A stretch of DNA of 37,774 bases from Leptolyngbya sp. FACHB-60 (lineage in GTDB: Bacteria; Cyanobacteriota; Cyanobacteriia; Phormidesmidales; Phormidesmidaceae). Shown here one piece after another: positions 14,962-22,954 of the stretch. The DNA is taken from positions 1 to 37,774 of the forward strand of contig NZ_JACJOX010000070.1 of the NCBI RefSeq assembly GCF_014695775.1, in the 5' to 3' direction. The first letter of the stretch is position 1, and each line of letters starts with the position of its first letter. The notes under the pieces were generated by a model. The model was not told where the DNA came from. It did no database searches and saw nothing but the letters and a program-made list of their open reading frames with translations. Position numbers and translations under genes: made by a program.

Positions 14962-15247
14962 GGTTCACCTCTTCGCCATCACCCGTGACGCAGTGGGCCA
15001 ACACGTAGCCCAGCACCGTATTCCAAATCATCAGCGAGATCAGCGCCAGCACCAGCAGGGGCCATTCGTGGGGAATGCGCAGCAGCAGCCCCACCACGAT
15101 CGCCATCGAGCCCAGGGTATCGGCTACCGATAGCCCATGCAGCTTGTAAAGCACCGATCGCCGACCCAGCAGGGGCCAAGTACCCCAATACCAAAACACC
15201 AGGCCCAGCACAATGCAGGCATAGCTGAGGATATTAATCATCACCAC
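14951..15247 (-). CDS. mrpG: Mrp antiporter subunit G
   Basis: 98 aa with three hydrophobic segments. It has the MrpG/PhaG pattern: SYACIVLGLVFWYWGTWPLL, LYKLHGLSVADTLGSMAIVV and LVLALISLMIWNTVLGYVLA. Small membrane subunit needed for complex assembly. Overlaps mrpF upstream by 7 bp and the DUF4040 gene downstream by 11 bp. Confidence 0.88.
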   Translation of the reverse strand: MVMINILSYACIVLGLVFWYWGTWPLLGRRSVLYKLHGLSVADTLGSMAIVVGLLLRIPHEWPLLVLALISLMIWNTVLGYVLAHCVTGDGEEVNHGG

Positions 15248-15501
15248 TCCAGTACATCGTCAACTCGCTTGATAATGTGGGCTAGCAGCATCAGGGCCGC
15301 ATTGCCAACACTGAGAATAAGCACTCCCACCACGCCGATCATCCAGTCCTCCTGCAAGACAGCAATCACCAAAATCATCACCGAAGTTTTGGTGGCGATA
15401 CTGGCAAACGCCAGCATGCGCTGCCAGATATCCTCATCCTGAAGGGCCTCAATCATCGGTATCAGCAAAGCTCCAATCATCGCGATCAGCACCAGAGTCA
15501 T
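15241..15501 (-). CDS. mrpF: Mrp antiporter subunit F
   Basis: 86 aa, three predicted transmembrane helices. Position and size fit MrpF/PhaF: TLVLIAMIGALLIPMIEA at the N-terminus, then LAFASIATKTSVMILVIAVL, and a C-terminal GVVGVLILSVGNAALMLLAH. Sequence similarity by eye is modest, so the call relies partly on synteny between mrpE and mrpG. It overlaps mrpE by 4 bp and mrpG by 7 bp. Confidence 0.8.
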   Translation of the reverse strand: MTLVLIAMIGALLIPMIEALQDEDIWQRMLAFASIATKTSVMILVIAVLQEDWMIGVVGVLILSVGNAALMLLAHIIKRVDDVLEW

Positions 15502-15887
15502 GGGGTCTCCCTCCGCTGAATGTAGTGAACTTCGTACCAGCCCTGACTGTGGTAGCGCTGCACAATGGTTTTAGGCGTAAAGGTAATCAGAAAAATATCT
15601 AAAAAGATCAGGCTGGGGGTGCGCCGAGGCTTGACCCGCTCCAGAACAACCGTTTCTTCACGGTGGGGGTAAAGCATGATTTCAAAGGCTTCTTTATAGG
15701 CCTGGGGAATCGCCACCACTACCTCCCACAAGGTGCGTAGCCAATCTTTGAGCAGGCCCACATTCGTCACGCCCCGAGGCAGCAGCAGGGTCACGCCCAC
15801 CCCAATCACAATGTTGGCCCAGCTCAGGTCGGCAGTGAGCAAAAACCAGATGGTCAACCGCAAAATTATGTTTAGATATCCTGTCAT
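15498..15887 (-). CDS. mrpE: Mrp antiporter subunit E
   Basis: 129 aa. It has the MrpE pattern: an N-terminal hydrophobic pair (NIILRLTIWFLLTADLSWAN, IVIGVGVTLLLPRG), the segment LWEVVVAIPQAYKEAFEIML, and a soluble C-terminus with LIFLDIFLITFTPKTIVQRY. Membrane subunit of the Na+/H+ antiporter. It overlaps the second mrpD by 4 bp and mrpF by 4 bp. Confidence 0.88.
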   Translation of the reverse strand: MTGYLNIILRLTIWFLLTADLSWANIVIGVGVTLLLPRGVTNVGLLKDWLRTLWEVVVAIPQAYKEAFEIMLYPHREETVVLERVKPRRTPSLIFLDIFLITFTPKTIVQRYHSQGWYEVHYIQRRETP

Positions 15888-17338
15888 GCCAGCACCATGC
15901 CAAACAAAACTATCAGCATCACACTCATCACCCCAATCAGATGTTCAAACTTCTCCAACACCTGGGGCAGTTTCACCGTCAATCGTTGAATGATGAGCAG
16001 GTAGACCAACCAGCCCAAGGCAATAATGGCCAACGGCTTGACGATATTGGCCAGGCTGTAGGCGTCGTAGTAGGCCACATTGGCCACTACCAGCCCCGCC
16101 AGCAGCAGCAGCACCGCCGGCCAAAACCCCCGCTTAACCACATGCTCTTTAACGTGACCGTGGGGCAAGAAAATAAACTTGGCAAAAGAAATCGCGGTGC
16201 CCAGGGCGGCCATGTTCATGGCAATCACCTGCCAGGGCAGCAAATTTTTCATGGTCAACACCTTGGCCCCAAAGCCCGACAGCAGTGGGAAGCCGGAAAT
16301 CGAGAAGCTGGCAATTACCAGAGCAATCCAGATCGGGGTGTGAATGGGCTGATTGTGCAGTTCTTTAAAACTGCGGCTGGGTAGCGACCCCGCCGTCAAA
16401 AACAGGGCGGATTTGACCAGGCCGTGGGTGAGGGCATAAAAACCACCCACCTCGGGGGCCGCTAGCACAAACCCCATCTGCGACACCGTGTGAAAGGCGA
16501 GCATTCGCTTGGTGTCTTTTTCAAACATGGCGTAGGCAACCCCCAGCAGAGCGGTGCCCGCCCCAAAGATGCGGACGATTGGGTCAATGTTTTCTAGCAT
16601 GAGCGCTAGACGCACCAGCGGAAACACCCCCGCCTTTATCACCACCCCCGACATCAGCGCCGAGACCGGAGTCTCTGACTCTGAGTGGGTCAGGGGCAGC
16701 CACAGCCCCGAGATAAAAATACCGCCCTTGGTCAGCAGGCCCACAAACAGCAGGGCTACGGCCTCGATTGGGGCACCCTCTAGGGCCGCAAAGGCAAAGG
16801 ATTGGTGAGTTTGGTAGACCAGTGCTGCCCCCATCAGGTAGAACAGCAGGGCGGTATTGCTGACAAAGAGGTAGCGCAGGGCTACCCACAGGCTGCGATC
16901 GCTGCGGGGATAGGTAATCAGCAAAAACGTGGCAATCCCGATTACCTCTAGCGCCACGTAGAGGCTGATCAAATCGGCACAGATAAACGCCGCATTGACG
17001 CTGCCGTGGAGAATGATCACCTGGGTGTAGAAAAAGGCAGTTTTGCCGCTGTACCAGCAGTAGAGAATCACCGCTGCCGTCACCAGAGCATTGGTGAGAA
17101 TGAAAAAGGCGCTGAGGTCGTCGGCCATCAGCGTTACGCCAAAGTTGTCGAGCAGTTGCCAATTCAAGGGAACAGGCTGCCAAAACAGCACCATGGCGAA
17201 GGCCATCGACACCAGGGTGACGAGCAGAGCCAGAATGCGATCGCGCTGGGGCAGCAGGTAAATGCTAAACCCCACAAAAAAGGGCAGGGTCAGCCACACC
17301 ATCATCACGGTCGTCATGGCTAACGTCATGATTGGCAC
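15884..17338 (-). CDS. mrpD: Mrp antiporter subunit D, second copy (NuoN/NdhD-like)
   Basis: 484 aa, about 14 transmembrane helices of the proton-translocating antiporter fold. Key sites are visible: the TM5 Glu in SLYVALEVIGIATFLL, the TM7 Lys in LLTKGGIFISGLWLPLTH and the Lys in VIKAGVFPLVRLAL. It is strongly similar to the neighbouring copy (17358-18836); the region from FFYTQVIILHGS to GVFPLVR is nearly identical. One copy probably takes the place of the MrpA antiporter core. The start is 19 bp after the stop of the first copy. Confidence 0.9.
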   Translation of the reverse strand: MPIMTLAMTTVMMVWLTLPFFVGFSIYLLPQRDRILALLVTLVSMAFAMVLFWQPVPLNWQLLDNFGVTLMADDLSAFFILTNALVTAAVILYCWYSGKTAFFYTQVIILHGSVNAAFICADLISLYVALEVIGIATFLLITYPRSDRSLWVALRYLFVSNTALLFYLMGAALVYQTHQSFAFAALEGAPIEAVALLFVGLLTKGGIFISGLWLPLTHSESETPVSALMSGVVIKAGVFPLVRLALMLENIDPIVRIFGAGTALLGVAYAMFEKDTKRMLAFHTVSQMGFVLAAPEVGGFYALTHGLVKSALFLTAGSLPSRSFKELHNQPIHTPIWIALVIASFSISGFPLLSGFGAKVLTMKNLLPWQVIAMNMAALGTAISFAKFIFLPHGHVKEHVVKRGFWPAVLLLLAGLVVANVAYYDAYSLANIVKPLAIIALGWLVYLLIIQRLTVKLPQVLEKFEHLIGVMSVMLIVLFGMVLA

Positions 17339-17357
17339 CTCTTACAGCTATAGGACC

Positions 17358-18836
17358 TCATACCACCCATGACTGCGCAATCCAAAACAACACCACCAGC
17401 ACCAAACTCATGTTCCCCACCAGGTTGTCAAACCGTTCCATAACTTGAGGAAGCGTCAGGTTCACCCGCTGAATCACCAGCCAGTGAATCAGACCACCCA
17501 GCGCAATAATGGTCAGAGCCTTGCCCACATTGCCAGGGGCATAGGCGTCGAGATAGCCAAGGTTGGCCAGCAATAGACCTCCCAACAGCAGCGTCAGCGC
17601 CATCCATAGACCCGGCTGGGCCGCCCAACGGTCGGTCTTGGGGATGGGGCGATGGGGCAAAAAGACAAATTTGGCGTAGAGAATAGCCGTGCCAACGGCG
17701 GCACAATTGAGCACGGCCACCTGCCAGGGCAGTCCCTGCTTGAGCGTGAGCATTTTGGCGCTAAACCCCGCAAAAAATGGAAATCCCGAGATAGACAGAC
17801 TGCCAAACACCAGCGGCACCCAGTAGGCAGTGTCGATGGGCTGTTGCCTCAGCACCGGCAGGCTGCGGCTAGGCAGCTTGCCCACCACTAGAAATAGCGC
17901 CGCCTTACCCAGCCCGTGGGCCAAAGCATAGAACCCCGCTGCCTCAGGAATCGCCAATATCCAGCCCACCTGCGACAGGGTGCTACAGGCCAAAACCCGC
18001 TTGGTATCGGTTTCGATTAGGGCGTAGAGCACCCCCAGCACCGCCGCCGCCACGCCAAACAGTCGCACCACCGGATCTAGAGTTTCGACCATCAGGGCAA
18101 AGCGCACCAGGGGAAACACCCCAGCCTTTACCACCACCCCCGAAAGCATGGCCGAAACCGGGCTCTCGGCCTCCGAATGGGTCAACGGTAGCCACAGCCC
18201 CGAGACAAAAATGCCTCCTTTGACCAATAGGCCCAAAAAAATCAGCGCCTGAGCTTCCGCAGGGGCACCCTGCAACCCGGTAAAAGCAAAAGACTGGTGG
18301 GTTTGGTAGACCAGTACAGCCCCTACCAGGTAAAACAGCATGGCCGTATTGCTGACAAACAGATAGCGCAGGGCTACCCACAGACTGCGATCGCTGCGCG
18401 GATGAGCAATCAGCAAAAACGCCGCAATCCCAATTACCTCCAGGGCTACATAAAGGCTGATCAAATCGGCACAGATGAATACCGCGTTGATGCTGCCGTG
18501 GAGAATGATCACCTGGGTATAGAAAAACCTGGCCTTATCAGTACCCCAGCAGTAGAGAATGACCGCTACCATCACCAAGGCGTTGGTGAGAATGAAAAAG
18601 GCGCTCAAGTTGTCTACCAACAGCGAAACGCCAAAGCTGTTCAGCAGGGTCAGGGCCAGAGGGTCTGGCTGGAAAAACAGCGTGATGGCATAGGCCAGCG
18701 ATGGCAGCATCACCCCCAGCGCCAAAACTCGACCGTCAAAGATTGCCCTCGACCGGCGATCGCCCTGGGGCAGCAGGTACAGGCTAAACGCCACCAAAAA
18801 CGGCAGCGCGATCCATAGCACAGTCCACAGCATCAT
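17358..18836 (-). CDS. mrpD: Mrp antiporter subunit D/A-like, first copy (NuoN/NdhD-like)
   Basis: 492 aa. Same fold and motifs as the second copy: SLYVALEVIGIAAFLL, LLVKGGIFVSGLWLPLTH and VVKAGVFPLVRFAL, with the conserved Glu and Lys residues. Two homologous subunits side by side suggest that this copy or its sister plays the part of the MrpA core. Such proteins are often annotated as NdhD-like in cyanobacteria, but the Mrp synteny makes a respiratory complex role less likely. Its ATG overlaps the mrpC stop (ATGA), giving coupling. Confidence 0.9.
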   Translation of the reverse strand: MMLWTVLWIALPFLVAFSLYLLPQGDRRSRAIFDGRVLALGVMLPSLAYAITLFFQPDPLALTLLNSFGVSLLVDNLSAFFILTNALVMVAVILYCWGTDKARFFYTQVIILHGSINAVFICADLISLYVALEVIGIAAFLLIAHPRSDRSLWVALRYLFVSNTAMLFYLVGAVLVYQTHQSFAFTGLQGAPAEAQALIFLGLLVKGGIFVSGLWLPLTHSEAESPVSAMLSGVVVKAGVFPLVRFALMVETLDPVVRLFGVAAAVLGVLYALIETDTKRVLACSTLSQVGWILAIPEAAGFYALAHGLGKAALFLVVGKLPSRSLPVLRQQPIDTAYWVPLVFGSLSISGFPFFAGFSAKMLTLKQGLPWQVAVLNCAAVGTAILYAKFVFLPHRPIPKTDRWAAQPGLWMALTLLLGGLLLANLGYLDAYAPGNVGKALTIIALGGLIHWLVIQRVNLTLPQVMERFDNLVGNMSLVLVVLFWIAQSWVV

Positions 18837-19168
18837 GGCCGGTACTCCTCCTCAATAGCGCGGGTCTCCAGAGTAGGGTTATCGCGGGCCAGCTTCATCA
18901 CCGCCACCAGCATCAGTGCCTGAATCGAAAAGCCAATCACGATCGCCGTCAAAATTACCGCTTGGGGCACCGGGTCAGCGTAGGCTGTCGGGGGCGTACC
19001 GTTGAGAATTGGCGTATAGGTGCCATCATGGGCGGCAACCAGCACAAACAGCGCAATCACTCCGGTGCTCATCACATCCATCGCGATGATCTTCATCACC
19101 AAATTTTCTTTCAGCAAAATGCCAAAGAAACCTAAAAGAATGGTGGCGTAAACACAGGCGTAGAGCAT
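18833..19168 (-). CDS. mrpC: Mrp antiporter subunit C (NuoK-like)
   Basis: 111 aa with three helices. It has the NuoK/MrpC signature: GILLKENLVMKIIAMDVMS, then DPVPQAVILTAIVIGFSIQA. First gene of the eight-gene operon, so the promoter should lie above 19168. Membrane subunit of the antiporter. ATGA overlap with the first mrpD. Confidence 0.92.
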   Translation of the reverse strand: MLYACVYATILLGFFGILLKENLVMKIIAMDVMSTGVIALFVLVAAHDGTYTPILNGTPPTAYADPVPQAVILTAIVIGFSIQALMLVAVMKLARDNPTLETRAIEEEYRP

Positions 19169-19289
19169 GGGTTCAAGAAAGGAGGAGAAAAGTGAGGAAG
19201 ATGGGGAGATGAGGAAGTGAAAAGTGCTATGAGGCCGATCGCAGCGGCCAAAAGGCCCATTCGCAAAGCAGAAGTTTAAACCGATGATC

Positions 19290-19390
19290 GATCAGTCCTT
19301 TCCGTGAGGTCCAGGACGACGGAACGTCTTGGTCGTAGGCCGAAGGACGTGCGGAGCCGGGGGTCTGGGGCCAGCGAAATGGCCCCAGCA
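19290..19390. repeat. GC-rich structured intergenic block
   Basis: Contains a perfect 9-bp stem CTGGGGCCA (19365-19373) and TGGCCCCAG (19380-19388) with loop GCGAAA. Further imperfect arms precede it (ACGTC near 19324 with GACGT near 19346). It lies downstream of nhaS3 and upstream of mrpC, both on the minus strand. There is no T tract. It looks like an interspersed repeat or a processed 3' end rather than a gene. Confidence 0.5.
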
Positions 19391-19457
19391 GCAAATCTGG
19401 CTTTTAACCCCCAACTGTGCGCCGCAAAACCCCTAGGCAAAAACTACGGGATGAACA

Positions 19458-20876
19458 CTAAGAAGCCACATCAGCCGGTTCAGGCACAGCCACCTCCGCG
19501 ATCGCAGCCACCTCACTGCCCTTAAACGCAACCCGCAAAAACGGCGGAGCCAAAAACGTCGTTGCAATCACCATGATGATAATTGCCGCCTCCAAAGGCT
19601 TAGTCAGCACCCCACTGGCCGAGCCAATGCCCGCAAACACTAGCCCTACCTCACCCCGAGGCACCATACCAATACCGATCGCCAGACGGTTCAGCGGCTG
19701 ACCAAACGTTGTCCAGCCCGTCACCACCTTGCCCACGATCGCTACCGCCAGCAAAAACACCGCAATCACCAACCCTTCTCGGTTAGCCGCCACCGCCGGG
19801 TTCAACACCCCCAGATCGGCCTTAGCTCCCACCGTCACAAAGAAGATTGGCACCAAAATATCGGCAATGGGCATGATCTGGCGATCGAGCTCCTTGCGCT
19901 TGTCGGTCTCATCGAGCACCAGACCTGCCGCAAAGGCCCCAAGAATAGCTTCTAGGTGAATCACGTTGGCGAAAAAGGCCATCAAAAACGCGAAGGTAAT
20001 CGCCGGAATCACCAGGTTGCCGCGGGTTTGCAGCTTGTCTGCGATCGCCACAAACGAGCTATTAAAAAACTTGCCTAGGAAAATCGCCCCCAGCAAAAAC
20101 CCCGTGGCGCTGATGATCAGATACACCACATTCATCACATCCACCTCGCCGGTTTTGGCCAGACTGGCCACTACCGCTAGCACGATGATGCCCAGCACAT
20201 CGTCAATCACCGCCGCGCCAACAATGATTTGCCCCTCAGCCGACTTCAGCTGACCAATCTCCGACAGCACCTTCGAGGTAATGCCAATGCTGGTCGCCGT
20301 CAGCGCCGCCCCGGCAAAAATTGCCGGAATCGTCGGCACGTGGAACAGCAGCATTAACCCCGCCGTGCCCAGGCCAAACGGAGCAGCTACCCCGACCACT
20401 GCCACGATCGCCGCCTGGTAGCCTACCTTTTGCAGTTCCCGCAGGTCAGACTCCAAGCCAATCTCAAACAGCAGAATAATCACCCCCAGCTCGGCCAGCA
20501 CCGAGACCACCTCACTCTGGCTGCGAAACACCTCCGCCACGGCCTCGGGGGTGAGCCCGCCCAGCCACTGCAAAATCCCCATCAGCTGGGAATCCGCTGC
20601 GATCGCCCCACTTTCTGGAAACACAATCAGATGTAAGGCCGATGTACCAACCACCACACCAGCCACCAGTTCTCCCAGCACCGGCGGTAAGTCTAACAGC
20701 TTAGAAATTTCGCCCCCCAGCTTGCTGGCCACATAAATGACCACCAGACTGAGCAGCACCCCAGCCAGCACCATTGAGCCAGTATCGGCCTCAGGGGTCT
20801 CCGCCACCAGCGGCACCATCCATGGAGATCCCAGCCAGGGTAGCCAGGACGCAGAAACAGAATGAGACAACAGCAT
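19458..20876 (-). CDS. nhaS3: NhaS3-like CPA2 Na+/H+ antiporter
   Basis: 472 aa, about 12 transmembrane helices. The N-terminus runs SKLGGEISKLLDLPPVLGEL and LVAGVVVGTSALHLIVFP, the NhaS3 type, then LLFEIGLESDLRELQKVG. The ion-binding site contains Asp-Asp in GAAVIDDVLGIIVLA, as in CPA2 antiporters. NhaS3 is known as an essential Na+/H+ antiporter of cyanobacteria. The bicA gene lies 138 bp upstream on the same strand, so the two may be cotranscribed, with the antiporter restoring the Na+ gradient consumed by BicA. Function is inferred from family resemblance. Confidence 0.87.
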   Translation of the reverse strand: MLLSHSVSASWLPWLGSPWMVPLVAETPEADTGSMVLAGVLLSLVVIYVASKLGGEISKLLDLPPVLGELVAGVVVGTSALHLIVFPESGAIAADSQLMGILQWLGGLTPEAVAEVFRSQSEVVSVLAELGVIILLFEIGLESDLRELQKVGYQAAIVAVVGVAAPFGLGTAGLMLLFHVPTIPAIFAGAALTATSIGITSKVLSEIGQLKSAEGQIIVGAAVIDDVLGIIVLAVVASLAKTGEVDVMNVVYLIISATGFLLGAIFLGKFFNSSFVAIADKLQTRGNLVIPAITFAFLMAFFANVIHLEAILGAFAAGLVLDETDKRKELDRQIMPIADILVPIFFVTVGAKADLGVLNPAVAANREGLVIAVFLLAVAIVGKVVTGWTTFGQPLNRLAIGIGMVPRGEVGLVFAGIGSASGVLTKPLEAAIIIMVIATTFLAPPFLRVAFKGSEVAAIAEVAVPEPADVAS

Positions 20877-21014
20877 AGATACCTTCTAAACTTTTTGACA
20901 CAGACGATTACGACAGATTTAACCGGGTGTGAGTAGGCAGTGCCTACCAGCATTAGATCAGTGCTATTGGGCAGTGGTCAGGTGGAGCGATCGCCCCCGC
21001 CCAACCCTGCCGCC

Positions 21015-22724
21015 TTAGATCGCCGTAGCTCCCGGCTCAGCAGCGATCCGAGGCGGCTCCAGGTCATCGTGGGCAGCCAGCAGGCGCAGAGCGGCCTTCA
21101 GCGCTTCGGTACGAGTTTCCATCAGGTGATCAGGGGGCACAAACCGCAGCACACCCAGTTTTTCGAGCCGGGCCAGGGTTTTGTTCTGGCCCCCGACCAC
21201 AAACACCTGCCGTCCGGCTTCGCTGGCATCTTGAATGGCATTTTCCAGGGCCAGAGCTGCCGTCACCCCTAGGTGAGGCACATCCTGCAGGTCCACAATC
21301 AGTACATCGTGGGCCACCATGGCGGTTTGCTCTTGAGAAATTGCCCGCGCCACCCCAAAGATCATGGGGCCATTGAGGTGGAACACGAGCACTCGGCCGT
21401 TGGCCTGATCCATCAGCGCCTTGTCTTCAGGGCTCATGGCTACATCGTCGTCAAAGTCGGTAATGGTGCGCACCTGGTTAGCCTGGAGCTTGCTGAGGCG
21501 ATCGATAGTGAGAATGTTGGCGATAAACACGCCGACGCCCACCGCCACAATCAAATCCACAAACACCGTCAGAAACATCACGCCGTACATGATGGCGGAG
21601 CCCTTCCAAGACACCTTGTGGGCGCGCTTTAAAAAGCTCCAGTCCAAAATATCGAAACCGACCTTGACCGCAATACCGGCCAGCACCGCCAGGGGAATAG
21701 TTCTGGTCAGCGGTGCCGCCCACAGCACCACCACTAGCAAAATGCCCGCCCGCACTAGGCCCGACAGGGCAGTTTTGCCCCCGGCCTGAATGTTAACCAC
21801 GGTGCCCATGGTGGCCCCAGCCCCCGGCATACCGCCAAACAGACCCGACATCATGTTGCCGATACCCTGGCCAATCAGTTCTTTGTCGGCATCACTCTGG
21901 GTGCGGGTAATGCTATCGGCAATCATCGCCGTCAGCAGGGCGTCAATACAGCCCAGCATCCCTAGCACCAGACCATCGACTAGCATGACCCGCACCTGAT
22001 CGGCAGTGAAACTGGGCAACTGCAAGGACGGCAACCCGGTGGGAATCTCGCCAATCAGCCGCAGTTCAGCCCCGGAAAACACTGTCAGGGCCAGCAGGGT
22101 ACCGGCTACCAGCACCAGCAGCTGGGGCGGCACCCAGCGATTAAACCGCTTAGGCATGAGAAACAGCACCGCCAGGGCAAACACTCCCAGGGCGACCTCC
22201 GCCGGATCTAGGGTACCAATCATATTGGGCAGGCTGGTCAGGGTACCTACCACGCCGCCTTTGGGGCTGGCATGGCCCAAAAAGGGGCCCAGCTGCAAAA
22301 TAATCAGAATTACCCCAATGCCCGACATAAAGCCCGAAATCACCGGGTAGGGCATCAGCGTAACGTAGCGACCCAGCTTGAGAAATCCGAAAATAATCTG
22401 GAACAGACCCGCCAGCATGACCACGGTAAAGGCCATGGCCATGCCGTTTTCAGGGTCTGAGGCAACCAGTTGAGCAATAACGGCGGTAAATACCACCGTC
22501 ATTGGCCCCGTAGGTTCTGAAATCAGCGTCGGCGTGCCCCCAAACAGCGCCGCAAAAAAACCAACAATGACCGCTCCGTAGAGGCCCGAGGCCGCTCCGG
22601 CCCCCGAAGCCACCCCAAAGGCCAGGGCCATTGGCAGGGCAATTACCGCAGCAGTAACGCCCCCAAATATGTCTCCGCGCGTATGGCGGAAGTTGATCCG
22701 ATTCGTGATGCCCATCGCCAGCAC
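21015..22724 (-). CDS. bicA: Na+-dependent bicarbonate transporter BicA (SulP family)
   Basis: 569 aa. It closely follows known BicA: GITNRINFRHTRGDIFGG, LISEPTGPMTVVFTAVIA, MPYPVISGFMSGIGVILI and GCIDALLTAMIADSITRT. A C-terminal STAS domain covers about residues 440-550 (GRVLVFHLNGPMIFGVARAI, DLQDVPHLGVTAALALENA). BicA is a low-affinity, high-flux plasma-membrane HCO3-/Na+ symporter of the CO2-concentrating mechanism. The GTG at 22724 has AAAGGA seven bases upstream; the ATG at 22715 matches the conserved N-terminus, so either could be used. Confidence 0.93.
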   Translation of the reverse strand: MLAMGITNRINFRHTRGDIFGGVTAAVIALPMALAFGVASGAGAASGLYGAVIVGFFAALFGGTPTLISEPTGPMTVVFTAVIAQLVASDPENGMAMAFTVVMLAGLFQIIFGFLKLGRYVTLMPYPVISGFMSGIGVILIILQLGPFLGHASPKGGVVGTLTSLPNMIGTLDPAEVALGVFALAVLFLMPKRFNRWVPPQLLVLVAGTLLALTVFSGAELRLIGEIPTGLPSLQLPSFTADQVRVMLVDGLVLGMLGCIDALLTAMIADSITRTQSDADKELIGQGIGNMMSGLFGGMPGAGATMGTVVNIQAGGKTALSGLVRAGILLVVVLWAAPLTRTIPLAVLAGIAVKVGFDILDWSFLKRAHKVSWKGSAIMYGVMFLTVFVDLIVAVGVGVFIANILTIDRLSKLQANQVRTITDFDDDVAMSPEDKALMDQANGRVLVFHLNGPMIFGVARAISQEQTAMVAHDVLIVDLQDVPHLGVTAALALENAIQDASEAGRQVFVVGGQNKTLARLEKLGVLRFVPPDHLMETRTEALKAALRLLAAHDDLEPPRIAAEPGATAI

Positions 22725-22885
22725 TTAATTTCCTTTATTGAGTGAGATAAATGGTTAGAAATCTGGCATCGATAAAACTCTATGGAAGAACTTTATCATT
22801 TCTGCCTCAAAAATCCCATTGGATGAGCAATAGGTTTTTCTAATAGCACTGACAAGGCGGGGTTAGAGCCTCGTCAGCTATAGCC

Positions 22886-22928
22886 AGAGCCAGAGAACAG
22901 ATGGATACCTCATCTACTCCCTGGCTCT
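22886..22928 (-). terminator. Possible 3'-end hairpin of the fru operon
   Basis: Arms AGAGCCAG (22886-22893) and CTGGCTCT (22921-22928), with AGAT/ATCT pairing inside. It lies 27 bp beyond the fruA stop on the minus strand. It lacks a clear T run, so termination is only suggested. Confidence 0.45.
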
Positions 22929-22954
22929 AGCGGTGTATTGAGAATTTGAGAAGA

